Assembly (NCBI RefSeq): GCF_003312875.1
Contig: NZ_CP015163.1
Coordinates: 2,914,001-2,978,000 of the forward strand
From: Amycolatopsis albispora
GTDB lineage: Bacteria; Actinomycetota; Actinomycetes; Mycobacteriales; Pseudonocardiaceae
Length of the DNA: 64,000 nucleotides
Direction of reading: 5' to 3'
The translations under genes were made by a program, and so were the position numbers. The notes below the pieces were generated by a model that saw nothing but the letters and a program-made list of their open reading frames with translations, did no database searches and had not been told where the DNA came from. Of this stretch, positions 8,434 through 15,759 are shown one piece after another (positions within the stretch are counted from its first letter, which is position 1; every line of letters begins with the position of its first letter).

Positions 8434-9573
8434 TTAGCCCAACAGGGGTTCGGGCCCCGCATGGTAGGTCTGGTTGGCGGGGGTGGTGATCGTCAGCGTG
8501 CCGTCGGGGGCGACCGTGTGCTGCCATCCAGGTAGGTCACGCAGCTTGTGATCGGCTCGGCACAAGCCGACCAGGGTCGTGGCGTTGGTTGGGCAGCCGT
8601 CCTTCCAACCGCGGCCTTGGGTGTCGCAGTGGTCCAGATCGCCGAACTGTGCGGGCCGCGTGCAGCCCGGACGGCGGCACTCACGATCCCGAACCCGCAC
8701 CAGCTCGTCCAGGCCAGCCCGCGGCCGGTACCGCCGCCGCCCCAGTTCCACGACCTGACCACCCGCCGGGTCGGTCAGGATCCGCTGGAACACCGTGCCC
8801 GGCGCGGCCGCGATCTCGCGCGCCAACGACGCGGGAATCGGCCCATGCCCCGCCAACTCCGCGGGGACCTCCCGCAGCCCGGCGTAGGTCAGCGCATCCA
8901 GATACAAGTACACGTGCGCCTTCACCTCACCGCCGAACTGCTTACCCACCAACATGTCCAAGGCCACATCGGCACGCAGCTGATCCAACGTGCGCATCTC
9001 CCCGTCCCGTCTCAACCGCCGAGCCTGGCGATCCACGCACACATACGCCGCCACCGCCTTCTCCACCGGCGCATTCTCCAACGACAGCCCCGCCACCCCA
9101 GCCGACCCGTGGCGCAAATCGAAACAACGCGCGTCCCGCTGCCGACGAGCCCGCTCCTCAAGCCCCTCCGGGTCAGCCCGAGCCACCGCCAAGTTCCCCG
9201 ACCTCCGTGCCTGTGTCGGATTCTTCCCCTCGACGCGCCCGGCCATCACCTCATCTACCACCGCCGCCTTGTCGTCGGCAAGCCACACCGCGGCATCATT
9301 CACCGCCACCGCGGACGCCATCGGCACACGACCTTCCTCGACCAGCGCCAGCACCCGAGGAAACCGATCGACCAAGCCTTCGGCGTGGCCGATCAACGCC
9401 TGCGCCCGGAACTTCGTCAGGCACAACGCCATCGCCAACTCCTCGGCCACCCCACGCCTCACCGAAGACGCACGGGTGAACGAGACCACCTGCCGAGCCA
9501 GCCGCCCCTCAAGGCGGGCGATCTCGGCGGCAGTGGATTTCATCGCGAGGAGCATCTCCTCCAGCGTTTCCAT
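8434..9573 (-). CDS. DUF222 (13E12-type) HNH endonuclease
   Basis: A 379-residue member of the actinobacterial DUF222-HNH family (mycobacterial REP13E12-like). Residues about 1-270 are the DUF222 helical region; the C-terminal HNH nuclease shows CRRPGCTRPAQFGDLDHC and LCRADHKLRD, with Cys pairs and His residues suited to a zinc-stabilised HNH fold. These genes occur in many copies per genome and their biological role is not established. A -10-like TAGAAT (9580-9585) lies 6 nt before the ATG, so the mRNA may be leaderless. The 3' flank is full of copies of its own 3' end, a sign of past duplication. Confidence 0.88.
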   Translation of the reverse strand: METLEEMLLAMKSTAAEIARLEGRLARQVVSFTRASSVRRGVAEELAMALCLTKFRAQALIGHAEGLVDRFPRVLALVEEGRVPMASAVAVNDAAVWLADDKAAVVDEVMAGRVEGKNPTQARRSGNLAVARADPEGLEERARRQRDARCFDLRHGSAGVAGLSLENAPVEKAVAAYVCVDRQARRLRRDGEMRTLDQLRADVALDMLVGKQFGGEVKAHVYLYLDALTYAGLREVPAELAGHGPIPASLAREIAAAPGTVFQRILTDPAGGQVVELGRRRYRPRAGLDELVRVRDRECRRPGCTRPAQFGDLDHCDTQGRGWKDGCPTNATTLVGLCRADHKLRDLPGWQHTVAPDGTLTITTPANQTYHAGPEPLLG

Positions 9574-9688
9574 TCCCCCATTCTATCGCACAGGTGTACG
9601 ACAGTCAGCCGAAACCACTAGGCCATACAGGCGAAGAAAAAGCCGACCACCGCCCACACCTCCCCCGCCTCGGTCCACAGCCAAAAAC

Positions 9689-9748
9689 ACGGCTCGGTTT
9701 CCTTTGTCAAGGTACTCTTTCCCGCCTTGACAAAGGAAACCGAGCCGT
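9689..9748 (-). terminator. Strong intrinsic terminator after the aldo/keto reductase gene
   Basis: Two perfect 24-bp inverted arms (9689-9712 and 9725-9748) enclose a 12-nt loop. On the minus strand the stem is followed by GTTTTTGG, so it fits a rho-independent terminator for the gene that stops at 9780. The stem is unusually long for a terminator. No transposase lies beside it. Confidence 0.75.
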
Positions 9749-9779
9749 CGTCACAATAAAAGACCGGGGCGGGGGACCC

Positions 9780-10715
9780 CTACGCACCGTCCGCGGACAC
9801 CATCCGATCCAACCACAAATGAGAAACCGCCTCCCGAATCTCCGCCCCATACTTCGCCGCCAACCGCAACGCACCCAAATTATCGACCAGCTGACCCACG
9901 CTACTCGCGCCAAACAAAACATTCGAAACCGGCTCATACGCCAAGCAAAACGCGATCGCCAACTGAGAAGCACTAACCCCAAACTCCGCCGCCACCTCCG
10001 CAACCACCCCAGCAGCCTCCCGAACAGACGCCCGAATCCCCCCGACATCAGCCCCAATCTTCCGTCCGGGCCGACGACCCAACAACACCCCACCCTCAAA
10101 CACATCCGAAGCCTGCAACCCAAACCCCTCACCAAAAAACGCCGAATAATACGACCCCTCAGCCATCGACCGCCGCACCACGCTGTACTTCAACTGCGCG
10201 AACTTCGGCCCCGGCAACCCCTCTCGCGCCGCGAACTCCAACGCCGACGCCAAATCATCCGCACGCCAATTGTTCACCCCCCACACCGAGAACCGGCCAA
10301 GCCGAACCTGCTCCGCCACCTCCGTCACAATGCGCGGCACATCCGGCCGCTCGAAGTAGTCGCCCACCACCACCGCCTCCGCCCGCTCCACCCCGACCCG
10401 CTCGAACGACACGGCCAACTGCTCGGCGAACCCGGTCTTCGGGTAGTCCCACAACCACAGCTTCCCGCACAACTGGTAGTCCTCACGCGCAATCCCCGCC
10501 GCCCGGATCGCCTCTCCGAAGATAATGTCGGTACGCGACTGCTCGGCATGCGGCCCCATGTTGTAGTGCGCCACGTCGAACAACGTCACCCCGGCGTCCA
10601 CCGCCCGCCGCAGCAAGCTCACCGCGTCGTCGAAGTCCATGCGATCCCACGTGTTCCACGAACCCAACCCCAGCGCCGACGCACCAAAGCCAAGCCCGTC
10701 CCGCTTCTCCAACAC
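9780..10715 (-). CDS. Aldo/keto reductase family protein, paralogue 1
   Basis: A 311-residue TIM-barrel protein of the aldo/keto reductase superfamily. The catalytic Asp and Tyr are recognisable in TLFDVAHYN and the Lys in LCGKLWLW, but the position usually held by the catalytic His reads AVVVGDY, so that residue appears to be missing. NADPH-site features are seen in VWGVNNW and the C-terminal VLFGASSVGQLVDNLGAL. The GTG start has GGAAAGGGG 7 nt upstream. It diverges from the SDR gene over a 51-bp region with a perfect operator palindrome. It is clearly homologous to the gene at 13889. Redox activity is likely, but the altered active site makes the reaction uncertain. Confidence 0.85.
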   Translation of the reverse strand: MLEKRDGLGFGASALGLGSWNTWDRMDFDDAVSLLRRAVDAGVTLFDVAHYNMGPHAEQSRTDIIFGEAIRAAGIAREDYQLCGKLWLWDYPKTGFAEQLAVSFERVGVERAEAVVVGDYFERPDVPRIVTEVAEQVRLGRFSVWGVNNWRADDLASALEFAAREGLPGPKFAQLKYSVVRRSMAEGSYYSAFFGEGFGLQASDVFEGGVLLGRRPGRKIGADVGGIRASVREAAGVVAEVAAEFGVSASQLAIAFCLAYEPVSNVLFGASSVGQLVDNLGALRLAAKYGAEIREAVSHLWLDRMVSADGA

Positions 10716-10752
10716 AACGCGCCCCTTTCCACGACAACGACCCCAGTTTTAG

Positions 10753-10766
10753 TCTACGATCGTAGA
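10753..10766. promoter_or_regulatory. Operator TCTAC-N4-GTAGA, copy 4 (perfect palindrome)
   Basis: TCTACGATCGTAGA is a perfect 14-bp palindrome ending on the base before the ATG of the SDR gene. It contains TACGAT (10755-10760), a TAnnnT -10 element 6 nt before that ATG, so the SDR mRNA is probably leaderless and a bound regulator would block its start. On the other strand TAGACT (10751-10756) could serve the aldo/keto reductase gene. Confidence 0.65.
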
Positions 10767-11480
10767 ATGAACAAGAGAACCGTGCTGGTGACCGGCGGCG
10801 CCAGCGGCATCGGCCGCGGCATCACCGACGCCTTCCTCGCCCACGGCGACCACGTCGTCGTCGCGGACCTCGCCACCCCGGAGAGCAGCAACGCCGAGCA
10901 CATCCACCTCGACATCTCCGACGCCCACCAGATCGACACCGCCATAACAACAATCACCCGCCAACGCCCGATCGACGTACTCATCAACAACGCGGGCCTG
11001 GCCGCCGGCAGCGCCCCGCTCACCGAACTGGACATCGACGTCTTCGACCGCTGCGTACGCGTCAACTTCCGCGGCACCTTCCTGATGACCAAAGCCGTCG
11101 GCGCACACATGATCAACACCGGTACCCGCGGCACGATCGTGAACATCTCCTCGATCGGCGCCCGGCAACCAACCCCCGGCCTCGGCCACTACGAAGCCAC
11201 CAAAGCCGCCGTCGAAGCACTCACCCGCTCGGCCGCGCTCGAACTGGCCCCGCACGGCATCCGCGTCAACGCCGTCGCACCCGGCCCGGTCCTCACCCCC
11301 ATGACCGCCGGATTCGCCGGCAACCCCGAAGCCCGATCAGCCTGGGAATCAAGAATCCCCCTGGGCACCATCGCCTCCGTCGCCGACGTCGTCCCCTCAG
11401 TCTTGTTCCTCGCCTCCCCCGACGCCGGCCACCTCACCGGCGTCAGCCTCCAGGTCGACGGCGGCCAGTTGCTCACCTGA
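10767..11480 (+). CDS. Short-chain dehydrogenase/reductase (SDR)
   Basis: A 237-residue classical SDR. The NAD(P)-binding motif TGGASGIG is at residues about 9-16, NNAG in VLINNAGLA, the catalytic Ser in NISSIGA and the YxxxK pair in YEATKAAVE; the C-terminus LTGVSLQVDGGQLL is typical. ATG 10767 directly follows operator copy 4 with no ribosome site, which points to a leaderless transcript. It probably oxidises or reduces a secondary alcohol or ketone within the cluster. The last 84 bp overlap the convergent amidohydrolase gene. Confidence 0.9.
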   Translation: MNKRTVLVTGGASGIGRGITDAFLAHGDHVVVADLATPESSNAEHIHLDISDAHQIDTAITTITRQRPIDVLINNAGLAAGSAPLTELDIDVFDRCVRVNFRGTFLMTKAVGAHMINTGTRGTIVNISSIGARQPTPGLGHYEATKAAVEALTRSAALELAPHGIRVNAVAPGPVLTPMTAGFAGNPEARSAWESRIPLGTIASVADVVPSVLFLASPDAGHLTGVSLQVDGGQLLT

Positions 11481-12725
11481 ATACACCACCCGGCCACCAA
11501 CCACCGTCATCGAAACGCCCACCTCCGGCAAGTCCTCAAAAGCAACCCCAAACGGATCCACCGCCAGCACACAAAAATCCGCCACCCGTCCGACCGTCAA
11601 CGCCCCCTTCCACCCCGCCGCCCCGTCCTGCAACGCAGCCGCAGTCGTATAACACCGCAACAACCGCCGCAACAACCCACCGTCCACACCGGACACTCCC
11701 AGCAACCGGCCAGCCGCAGCGACGTGAACCCGCCAATCCGGTGTAACCACCGGCGCGTCACTGCTCAACGTCAACGACACCCCCGACCCCAGCATTTCCG
11801 CCAACGGCCAAGCCCGCCCAGCCACCTCGCCCCCGAGCGCCTCAGCCACCATCGGCCGCATCGCCTCCGCAATCGCGGGCTGAGTGGTCAACCCCACCCC
11901 CAGGGAAGCCATCCGCGCCAACTGCGCCCCCGTCACCAGATCACCATGCACCACATGATCACCCCGCCGAAGCGACCCCAGCGCCGCCTCGATACTCCGA
12001 TCACCGGTCGCATGAACCCCCACCACCAACCCCGCCTCGTGCGCCAACGAGATCATCGCCGCCAACTCGTCCTCACCGCCGACAAGCAACGAACCATGCG
12101 TCCCGTCCGCGTAACAATGGTGCGTCCAAGCCGACCGCATCGGCGGAATGCCGTCAGCAAAAATCTTCACCCCGCCGACATTGAGCCACAACGGATCCGA
12201 AACAGGCACCGGCGAAGCCAACCCACTCTCGAAACCAGCCAGCGAACTGGGCCCGTCAAGCAGCCCGAACAACCGCAACACCGTCACTCGAGCCCGCAGC
12301 AAACCTTCCTCCGCCAGAAGCGCGTATTCCTCCAGCACCTCGGACCCGAAGCACCCGGTCTCCCCCGGCCCCAACCCCGGTTCGGTGTAACTGGTGATGC
12401 CCAGCGACGCGCACACCTCGCCCGCCCGCAGGATCGCCGCCCGCAGCTCGGCCGCTTCCTCACCGGTGAATCCGCCAAGCAGCGTCTCCGGCCAGCGCGT
12501 CCCGAGCCACGCCGCGTGCAGGTGCGAGTCGTTGATCCCGGGCAGCACGGCCCTGTCCGCCAGCTCGATCACCTCGGTGTCCGGCCCGGCGACCACGTCG
12601 TCCCCGAGCGCGGTGATCCGGCCGTCCCGCACCGCGAGCGCGGAAACCACCGAACCCGCCGGGTCGAAGGTGTGGATCGGCCCGCCACGCACCACCAGCG
12701 ACGGAAAGACCTGTTGTGACGGCAT
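11397..12725 (-). CDS. Amidohydrolase, YtcJ-like
   Basis: A 442-residue metal-dependent amidohydrolase of the YtcJ/N-substituted-formamide-deformylase group. The metal-binding motif DSHLHAAW lies near residue 65, GVHATGDRS and HVVHGDLV supply later His ligands, and the Asp is in SSDAPVVTPDW. The ATG at 12725 is chosen because AGGAGG lies 5-6 nt upstream; the in-frame codon at 12758 has no such support. It diverges from the alcohol dehydrogenase gene, with operator copy 5 between. Members hydrolyse amide or formamide bonds, and the substrate is unknown. Its 3' end overlaps the convergent SDR gene. Confidence 0.85.
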   Translation of the reverse strand: MPSQQVFPSLVVRGGPIHTFDPAGSVVSALAVRDGRITALGDDVVAGPDTEVIELADRAVLPGINDSHLHAAWLGTRWPETLLGGFTGEEAAELRAAILRAGEVCASLGITSYTEPGLGPGETGCFGSEVLEEYALLAEEGLLRARVTVLRLFGLLDGPSSLAGFESGLASPVPVSDPLWLNVGGVKIFADGIPPMRSAWTHHCYADGTHGSLLVGGEDELAAMISLAHEAGLVVGVHATGDRSIEAALGSLRRGDHVVHGDLVTGAQLARMASLGVGLTTQPAIAEAMRPMVAEALGGEVAGRAWPLAEMLGSGVSLTLSSDAPVVTPDWRVHVAAAGRLLGVSGVDGGLLRRLLRCYTTAAALQDGAAGWKGALTVGRVADFCVLAVDPFGVAFEDLPEVGVSMTVVGGRVVYSGEQLAAVDLEADAGEVAGVGGGEEQD

Positions 12726-12753
12726 GGTTTCCTCCTGCACCTGGACTTTTTCT

Positions 12754-12767
12754 TCCACGACTGTAGA
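12754..12767. promoter_or_regulatory. Operator TCTAC-N4-GTAGA, copy 5
   Basis: TCCACGACTGTAGA matches 9 of 10 arm positions. TAGACT (12764-12769) lies 7 nt before the ATG of the alcohol dehydrogenase gene and has TGGACT (12742-12747) 16 bp further upstream, a reasonable -35/-10 pair for a leaderless mRNA. Confidence 0.58.
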
Positions 12768-12776
12768 CTAAAAACC

Positions 12777-13880
12777 ATGCCCCACCGAACCGAAGCCGCG
12801 GTGCTCACCGACCACGGTTCCCCGCTGCTCCTGCGGCAACTGCCGCTGCCGGACGAGCCGGAACCGGGTGCCGCGCTGGTCCAGCTCACCTGCACCACGC
12901 TGTGCGGTACCGATGTGCACCTCTGGTCCGGGAAGATGACCTTTCCCGGCATGCTCCCCATGGTGCTGGGCCACGAAATGGTCGGCGAGGTGGTGGCCGT
13001 GGGCGACGGCACCACCGACGCGCTGGGCCGCGAGATCGTGCCGGGCGACCGCATCGGCTGGTCCGAATCGACCTGCGGAAAGTGTTACGGCTGCACGATC
13101 CTGCGTGAACCGGTCGCCTGCGACCGCCGCGGTTACGGCTTCCTCCAGCGCGCCGACGCCTTCCCGTACGCCACCGGCGGACTCGTCCGGTACTGCTACG
13201 TGACACCCGGCGCCGCCAAGCTGGTGCTGCCGGACGACATCAAGGACACCTGGGCCTCGATGTCCGGCTGCGCGGGCAAAACCGTGCTGCGGGCCGTCTC
13301 CCGCTCCGGCGGCATCCGTCCGGGTGCGACGGTGGTCGTCCAGGGTGCGGGCGCGCTCGGTGTGTTCGCCACCGCCGTCGCGCACCTTTCCGGCGCCGGC
13401 ACGGTGATCACCATCGGCGGGCCGGACGACCGGCTCCGCACCGCCGAACGCTTCGGCGCCACCGCGACCATCCCGGTGGACGGCACCCCCGAGGACCGCA
13501 TCGAGCAGGTCCGGCAGCTCACCGGCGGACGCGGCGCCGACCACGTCTTCGACTTCGCGGGCGGCCCGACCATCGGCGAGGAGGCCGTGGCCTTCGCGGC
13601 ACAACGCGGCACTGTCACGATCGTCGGTTCCACCGGCCCCGATCCCTCCCCTGTCCCGCTGGGCACGGTGATGGGCAAGGAACTCACCGTCGCCGGCTCG
13701 CTCAACGGCGACATCGCCGACTACCACCGCTCGGTGTCCTTCTTCCGCACCTTCGCCGACCGTCTGCCGTGGGACGAGCTGTTCAGCGAGCCCGTCGGCC
13801 TGTCCGGCGCCTCCGCTGCCGTCGAGTCGATGTCGCGGCTCGGCGAGCTCAAGGCCGTCATCGATCCCCGGCTCCCCTAG
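12777..13880 (+). CDS. Zinc-dependent alcohol dehydrogenase (MDR superfamily)
   Basis: A 367-residue medium-chain dehydrogenase. The catalytic zinc site is marked by CGTDVH and GHEMVGEVV, the structural zinc lobe by CGKCYGCTILREPVAC, and the coenzyme fold by VVVQGAGALGVFATA. The family oxidises alcohols to aldehydes or ketones with NAD(P). The ATG follows a leaderless-type -10 and there is no ribosome site. It is followed after 8 bp by a second aldo/keto reductase gene and then by an esterase gene, forming a three-gene operon probably controlled by operator copy 5. Confidence 0.9.
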   Translation: MPHRTEAAVLTDHGSPLLLRQLPLPDEPEPGAALVQLTCTTLCGTDVHLWSGKMTFPGMLPMVLGHEMVGEVVAVGDGTTDALGREIVPGDRIGWSESTCGKCYGCTILREPVACDRRGYGFLQRADAFPYATGGLVRYCYVTPGAAKLVLPDDIKDTWASMSGCAGKTVLRAVSRSGGIRPGATVVVQGAGALGVFATAVAHLSGAGTVITIGGPDDRLRTAERFGATATIPVDGTPEDRIEQVRQLTGGRGADHVFDFAGGPTIGEEAVAFAAQRGTVTIVGSTGPDPSPVPLGTVMGKELTVAGSLNGDIADYHRSVSFFRTFADRLPWDELFSEPVGLSGASAAVESMSRLGELKAVIDPRLP

Positions 13881-13888
13881 GAGACCCC

Positions 13889-14839
13889 ATGTCCGTCATC
13901 CCGCAACGCCGCATCGGCCGCGACGGCCCGCTCACCGGCGTGCTCTCGCTCGGTTCCTGGCACACCTACGACCGGATGGACTTCCGCGAAGCGGTGAAGC
14001 TGGTTCGCACCGCGGTGGACCACGGCATCACGCTGTTCGACGTCGGTGTGTACGGCTTTCCCGGCAGCACCCCGGTGTTCACCGACGTGCTGTTCTCCGC
14101 CATGGTGCGCGCGGCCGGGCTCCGGCGCGAGGACTACCTGCTGTCCGCGAAGCTCTGGCTGGAGAACTACCCGACGCAGAGCCTGCGTGACCAGCTGGAC
14201 AACGCGTTGTTCCGCGCCGGGGTCGAGCACGCCGATCTGGTGGTGCTCGGGGATCTCCGGCGCGACGACACCGACCTGCACCAGCTCGTGCTGGACCTCG
14301 ACGAACTGCGGCAGGCCGGGCTGATCCGGCAGTGGGGCGTGAACAACTGGTCGGCCACCACCATTCGCGCGCTGCACGAATTCGCCCAGACCGAAAACGT
14401 GCCCGGCCCAGCCATCGCCCAGCTCAAGTACAGCGTGGCGCGACGGTCCATTCCGGACGGTGAGCCGTTCGCCGCCGTCTTCGGGGAACTCGGCGTGACG
14501 CTGCAGTCCTCGGACGTCTTCGAAGGCGGCGTGCTGCTGGGCAAGAGCAGTTCCCGGCAGATCGGGCGCGACCCTGGCGGTATCCGGCAGCGCATCACCG
14601 ATTCCGCCGAGGGCATCCAGAAACTCGCGAACGAACTGGGCGCGACCCCGGCGCAGCTGTGCCTGGCCTTCACGCTCACCCACCCCGCCAACACCACGAC
14701 CCTGTTCGGCGCCACCAGCACCGGGCAGCTGCTGGACAACCTGGGTGCGGTGGACCTGGCCGAGCGCGTGCCGAACCTGCGTGAACTGGTCGAACCGTTC
14801 TGGGCGGACCGCGGGGTCGTCGATCCGGAGGGTCCGTGA
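13889..14839 (+). CDS. Aldo/keto reductase family protein, paralogue 2
   Basis: A 316-residue aldo/keto reductase homologous along its length to the gene at 9780, sharing for example SLGSW..YDRMDF, AQLKYSV.RRS and SSDVFEGGVLLG-like segments. Asp and Tyr are seen in LFDVGVYGF and Lys in SAKLWLE, but the usual catalytic His position reads LVVLGDL, again without His. ATG 13889 is supported by AGGAGA 5 nt upstream; longer in-frame starts lie inside the dehydrogenase gene. It ends in a GTGA overlap with the esterase gene. The shared loss of the His suggests that the pair performs a specialised reaction. Confidence 0.87.
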   Translation: MSVIPQRRIGRDGPLTGVLSLGSWHTYDRMDFREAVKLVRTAVDHGITLFDVGVYGFPGSTPVFTDVLFSAMVRAAGLRREDYLLSAKLWLENYPTQSLRDQLDNALFRAGVEHADLVVLGDLRRDDTDLHQLVLDLDELRQAGLIRQWGVNNWSATTIRALHEFAQTENVPGPAIAQLKYSVARRSIPDGEPFAAVFGELGVTLQSSDVFEGGVLLGKSSSRQIGRDPGGIRQRITDSAEGIQKLANELGATPAQLCLAFTLTHPANTTTLFGATSTGQLLDNLGAVDLAERVPNLRELVEPFWADRGVVDPEGP

Positions 14840-15759
14840 CCGCCTTCGACCCCGAGCTGGCCGAGGCCCTGCGCGGGCTGCCGGACGGGCCGCCGCTGAG
14901 CGCCGAGTCGCTGCCCGCCGTCCGCCAGGCGATGGCGGACGCGAACCTGAGCTGCGCCGAAGCCATCGGCGACCGCGATCTGGTGTGGGCAGACCACGAG
15001 GTACCCGGCACCGGCGTGGTCGTCACCGTCGTCAAGCCGCGGAACGCCACCAACGCGCCCGGTTTCTACAACATCCACGGCGGCGGAATGGTGGTGGACA
15101 ACCGGTTCGCGGACCTGCCGCGCATGGTGGGGCTGGTCGAGGAGTTCGGCTTTGTCGCGGTGACCGTGGAGTACCGGCTGGCGCCGGAACACCCGCACCC
15201 GGCACCGCTCGACGACTGCTACGCGGGCCTGGTCTGGATGGCCGAGAACGCCACGGCGCTCGGCTTCGACCCGGCGCGCCTGGTGGTCGGCGGCGGCAGC
15301 GCGGGCGGCGGGCTCAGCGCGGGCCTCGCCCTGCTCGCGCGGGACCGGGGCGGTCCCGCGCTGGCCGGTCAGCTGCTGCTGTGCCCGATGCTGGACAGCC
15401 GCAACAACTCGGCGTCCACTGTGGAATTCGCCGAGCGCGGGGTGTGGGGCCGGGCCAGCAACGAGTTCGGCTGGCGCTCGCTGCTGGACGGGCAAACCTC
15501 CCCGTATGCGGTCCCGGCCACCGCCACCGACCTGTCCGGGCTGCCGCCCGCGTTCATCGAGGTCGGCGCGGCCGAGATCTTCCGCGACGAGGACGTCGAC
15601 TACGCGCGGCGCCTCTGGCGGGCCGGGGTGCCCGCCGAACTGCACGTGTGGGCGGGCGCGTACCACGGTTTCGACCGGATCGCGCCGGACAGCGAGGTGA
15701 GCCGGGCGGCCCGCGCCACCCGGTCCTCCTGGCTGCGCCGGACTATCGGCCGAGCATGA
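14836..15759 (+). CDS. Alpha/beta hydrolase, HSL-family esterase
   Basis: A 307-residue HSL-type esterase. The oxyanion motif is HGGGM, the nucleophile elbow GGGSAGGGL (Gly replaces the usual Asp/Glu before Ser), the acid lies in AAEIFRDEDVDYA and the His in AYHGFDR. It starts with GTG in a GTGA overlap with the aldo/keto reductase stop, so it is translationally coupled. Its 3' end overlaps the convergent GMC oxidoreductase gene by 17 bp. It is a paralogue of the esterase at 81-1007, so both operator-controlled blocks carry one esterase. Confidence 0.88.
   Translation: MTAFDPELAEALRGLPDGPPLSAESLPAVRQAMADANLSCAEAIGDRDLVWADHEVPGTGVVVTVVKPRNATNAPGFYNIHGGGMVVDNRFADLPRMVGLVEEFGFVAVTVEYRLAPEHPHPAPLDDCYAGLVWMAENATALGFDPARLVVGGGSAGGGLSAGLALLARDRGGPALAGQLLLCPMLDSRNNSASTVEFAERGVWGRASNEFGWRSLLDGQTSPYAVPATATDLSGLPPAFIEVGAAEIFRDEDVDYARRLWRAGVPAELHVWAGAYHGFDRIAPDSEVSRAARATRSSWLRRTIGRA

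Noticed and set aside
8434..9573. HNH gene as a homing endonuclease or CRISPR-associated nuclease
   Set aside because: The DUF222 region identifies the common actinobacterial 13E12-type family, and no intron, intein or CRISPR array surrounds it.
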